A program made the position numbers and the translations under genes. Below the pieces are notes generated by a model that made no database searches, was not told the DNA's origin, and saw only the letters and a list, made by a program, of their open reading frames with translations. DNA of 64,000 bases from contig JAFMOC010000095.1 in assembly GCA_019802505.1 (NCBI GenBank), forward strand, positions 857,001 to 921,000. The letters run 5' to 3'. Shown in pieces: positions 62,756 to 64,000 of the stretch. The stretch's first letter is position 1. Every line of letters begins with the position of its first letter. The DNA comes from Corydoras sp. C115 (lineage: Eukaryota > Chordata > Actinopteri > Siluriformes > Callichthyidae).

Positions 62756-63720
62756 CACGAAAATACCTCAGGACACGTGACCATCCCACATACCACGCGG
62801 AGCATTGACTGATATATTGGGTGCTCACGTGACCCGTCCAACACAAACACAAATGCCTGGCTTGGTTTAATTGCAACCACATTACACCATCCGTTTCGAA
62901 AAAAAACGACAGTGCCATTAACATTCTCCACCTGAGCTGCTCCGTCTGGAGCTTAACGATCTAGAAGAACACTTAAGCTTAAAGCTTCAATAGAGCAAAG
63001 TGACCCAAATTCCTCTTATAAACAGATATAAATCCGAAATATTAAGTCTGGTTTGCGTAAGGAGCTTCTTCTTCTTCCGCTCATCAGTCCATGAGGAGTG
63101 TGAAGAAAGAAGAAAGAGCAAGACGGGGGGAGGGGGGGGTCATTTTTCGCTCTCATTTAGCCACTAATGAACCATGGCAGTACAGCGTAGGCTATAAACT
63201 CCCAGAGCACTTAGAGGCGCACCTGTGGCACCCGAGAGATGGGCTGCCAGGTAGCTTGGCAGGGTGTGAGCGACGGAGCATGGTTCCTTCTGGAGTCTGG
63301 AGGGGGACAGAAGGTGACATTGAAGCCACGGCATGTGTTGCGGGGTTGATGTTCACAGTTTCTGCTCAGGGATTCTTCAGTGTGGGCAAATGGGACAGGT
63401 TCTCAATATCGCCCAGGCGGATTGGGTTGGTTGGACCAAAAGGGTGGACCAAAAGGGATAAAGGGTAAACGAGAAATGCCAATGTTGTCCGAGGTCACCC
63501 ACCCCAGGATCAGGTGCTGTATGCCAGAGGGAACCGCGATGGGAACCGGGCGGGGTTATGTGCGGCCAGGAAAACAAACACGTGCACTGAGCAGCATGCT
63601 GATGGACAGCTCTGTTACTAAGGGATGTGGAGAGGACGTGCCTGTCACAGTCAGCCATCAGGGAATGTGTGTGTACGGCTGAATAGTCAAGTTCCTTAAG
63701 CATTTTAGCCTCTGTGTGTT
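62756..63720. other. Intron sequence without recognised features
   Basis: Relatively GC-rich, with open frames at 63091-63468 (+) and 63377-63913 (-). Neither shows a known domain. No nalcn exon found. Confidence 0.5.
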
Positions 63721-63722
63721 GA

Positions 63723-63725
<3 letters not shown>

Positions 63726-63768
<43 letters not shown>

Positions 63769-63769
63769 A
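63726..63769. repeat. (GT)n microsatellite
   Basis: About 21 GT units. The remaining 230 bp to the window end show a possible SINE tail start (CTTTATCTTCCACTTAATCC) at 63980-64000. Confidence 0.95.
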
Positions 63770-64000
63770 CTTATTTTTTATATTCCGGTGGGGACCAAAG
63801 CCTGATTGCACACCAAACCCATGGGGATCTCCCGGCTCCTCGGTCCCCACAGGAGCATTAAAACTGATCGAAAATTGATTTTCCACGTGTCTGGCAACAT
63901 GAATTGCATCCAAAGTCTCTAGGAGGTCGAAAAAATCTAAAAGAAGAACTAGTATGTGTATAGTTTTAGGCTAAATTATTCTTTATCTTCCACTTAATCC

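Noticed and set aside
63091..63468. 125-codon open frame in GC-richer sequence
   Set aside because: No resemblance to nalcn or any known domain, and an overlapping open frame exists on the other strand. It looks like chance in GC-rich DNA.
52838..64000. Expected upstream nalcn exon (end of domain II S6, LFVAVILDNLELDEDLKK region)
   Set aside because: Read on the minus strand throughout and not found. It is presumably beyond position 64000, making this intron over 11 kb.

Overview
The window is a stretch of a teleost fish chromosome. One protein-coding gene is recognisable: nalcn, the four-domain sodium leak channel, on the minus strand. Both its ends lie outside the window. I could place 25 internal exons between 52837 (most 5') and 1528 (most 3'), with GT/AG borders and matching phases. 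They encode about 921 residues, equivalent to roughly residues 614-1534 of the human protein if no indels are assumed. They cover the domain II-III linker, all of domain III (including the selectivity-filter lysine), the III-IV linker, all of domain IV (including the filter glutamate) and the start of the C-terminal tail. I found no other gene, tRNA, rRNA or CRISPR array.

The teleost assignment rests on the close match to vertebrate NALCN, on dozens of copies of a tRNA-derived SINE with a V-SINE/Mermaid-like core and AATG-type tail, on many Tc1-like and hAT-like DNA transposon fossils, and on abundant CA and TA microsatellites. An ostariophysan such as a catfish would fit, but I cannot fix the species.

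Layout, left to right: 1-1527 three SINEs in a row; 1528-8891 exons 25-22 with a 3.6-kb satellite in between; 8892-13979 nested transposons; 13980-20446 exons 21-17 among hAT and Tc1 fossils; 20447-28509 an 8-kb intron with SINEs, a Tc1 copy and a solo LTR; 28510-41219 exons 16-7 with an LTR array, solo LTR and hAT element; 41220-46198 an intron with SINEs and a 28-bp palindromic minisatellite; 46199-52837 exons 6-1, with a duplicated partial exon; 52838-64000 part of a long upstream intron with no exon found.

The observations most worth following are: (i) exon 18 lacks one base relative to the conserved protein and so is frameshifted here; (ii) exon 9 has a (TG)n-T4 3' splice site resembling the CFTR exon 9 arrangement, and exons 7 and 21 have CA repeats just inside their donors; (iii) a truncated copy of exon 4 sits between minisatellite islands; (iv) a 115-bp inverted repeat flanks a triplet microsatellite; (v) several solo LTRs have target duplications and unfilled paralogous sites within the same window. 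I see no undescribed multi-gene system here; the novelty is structural and intronic.
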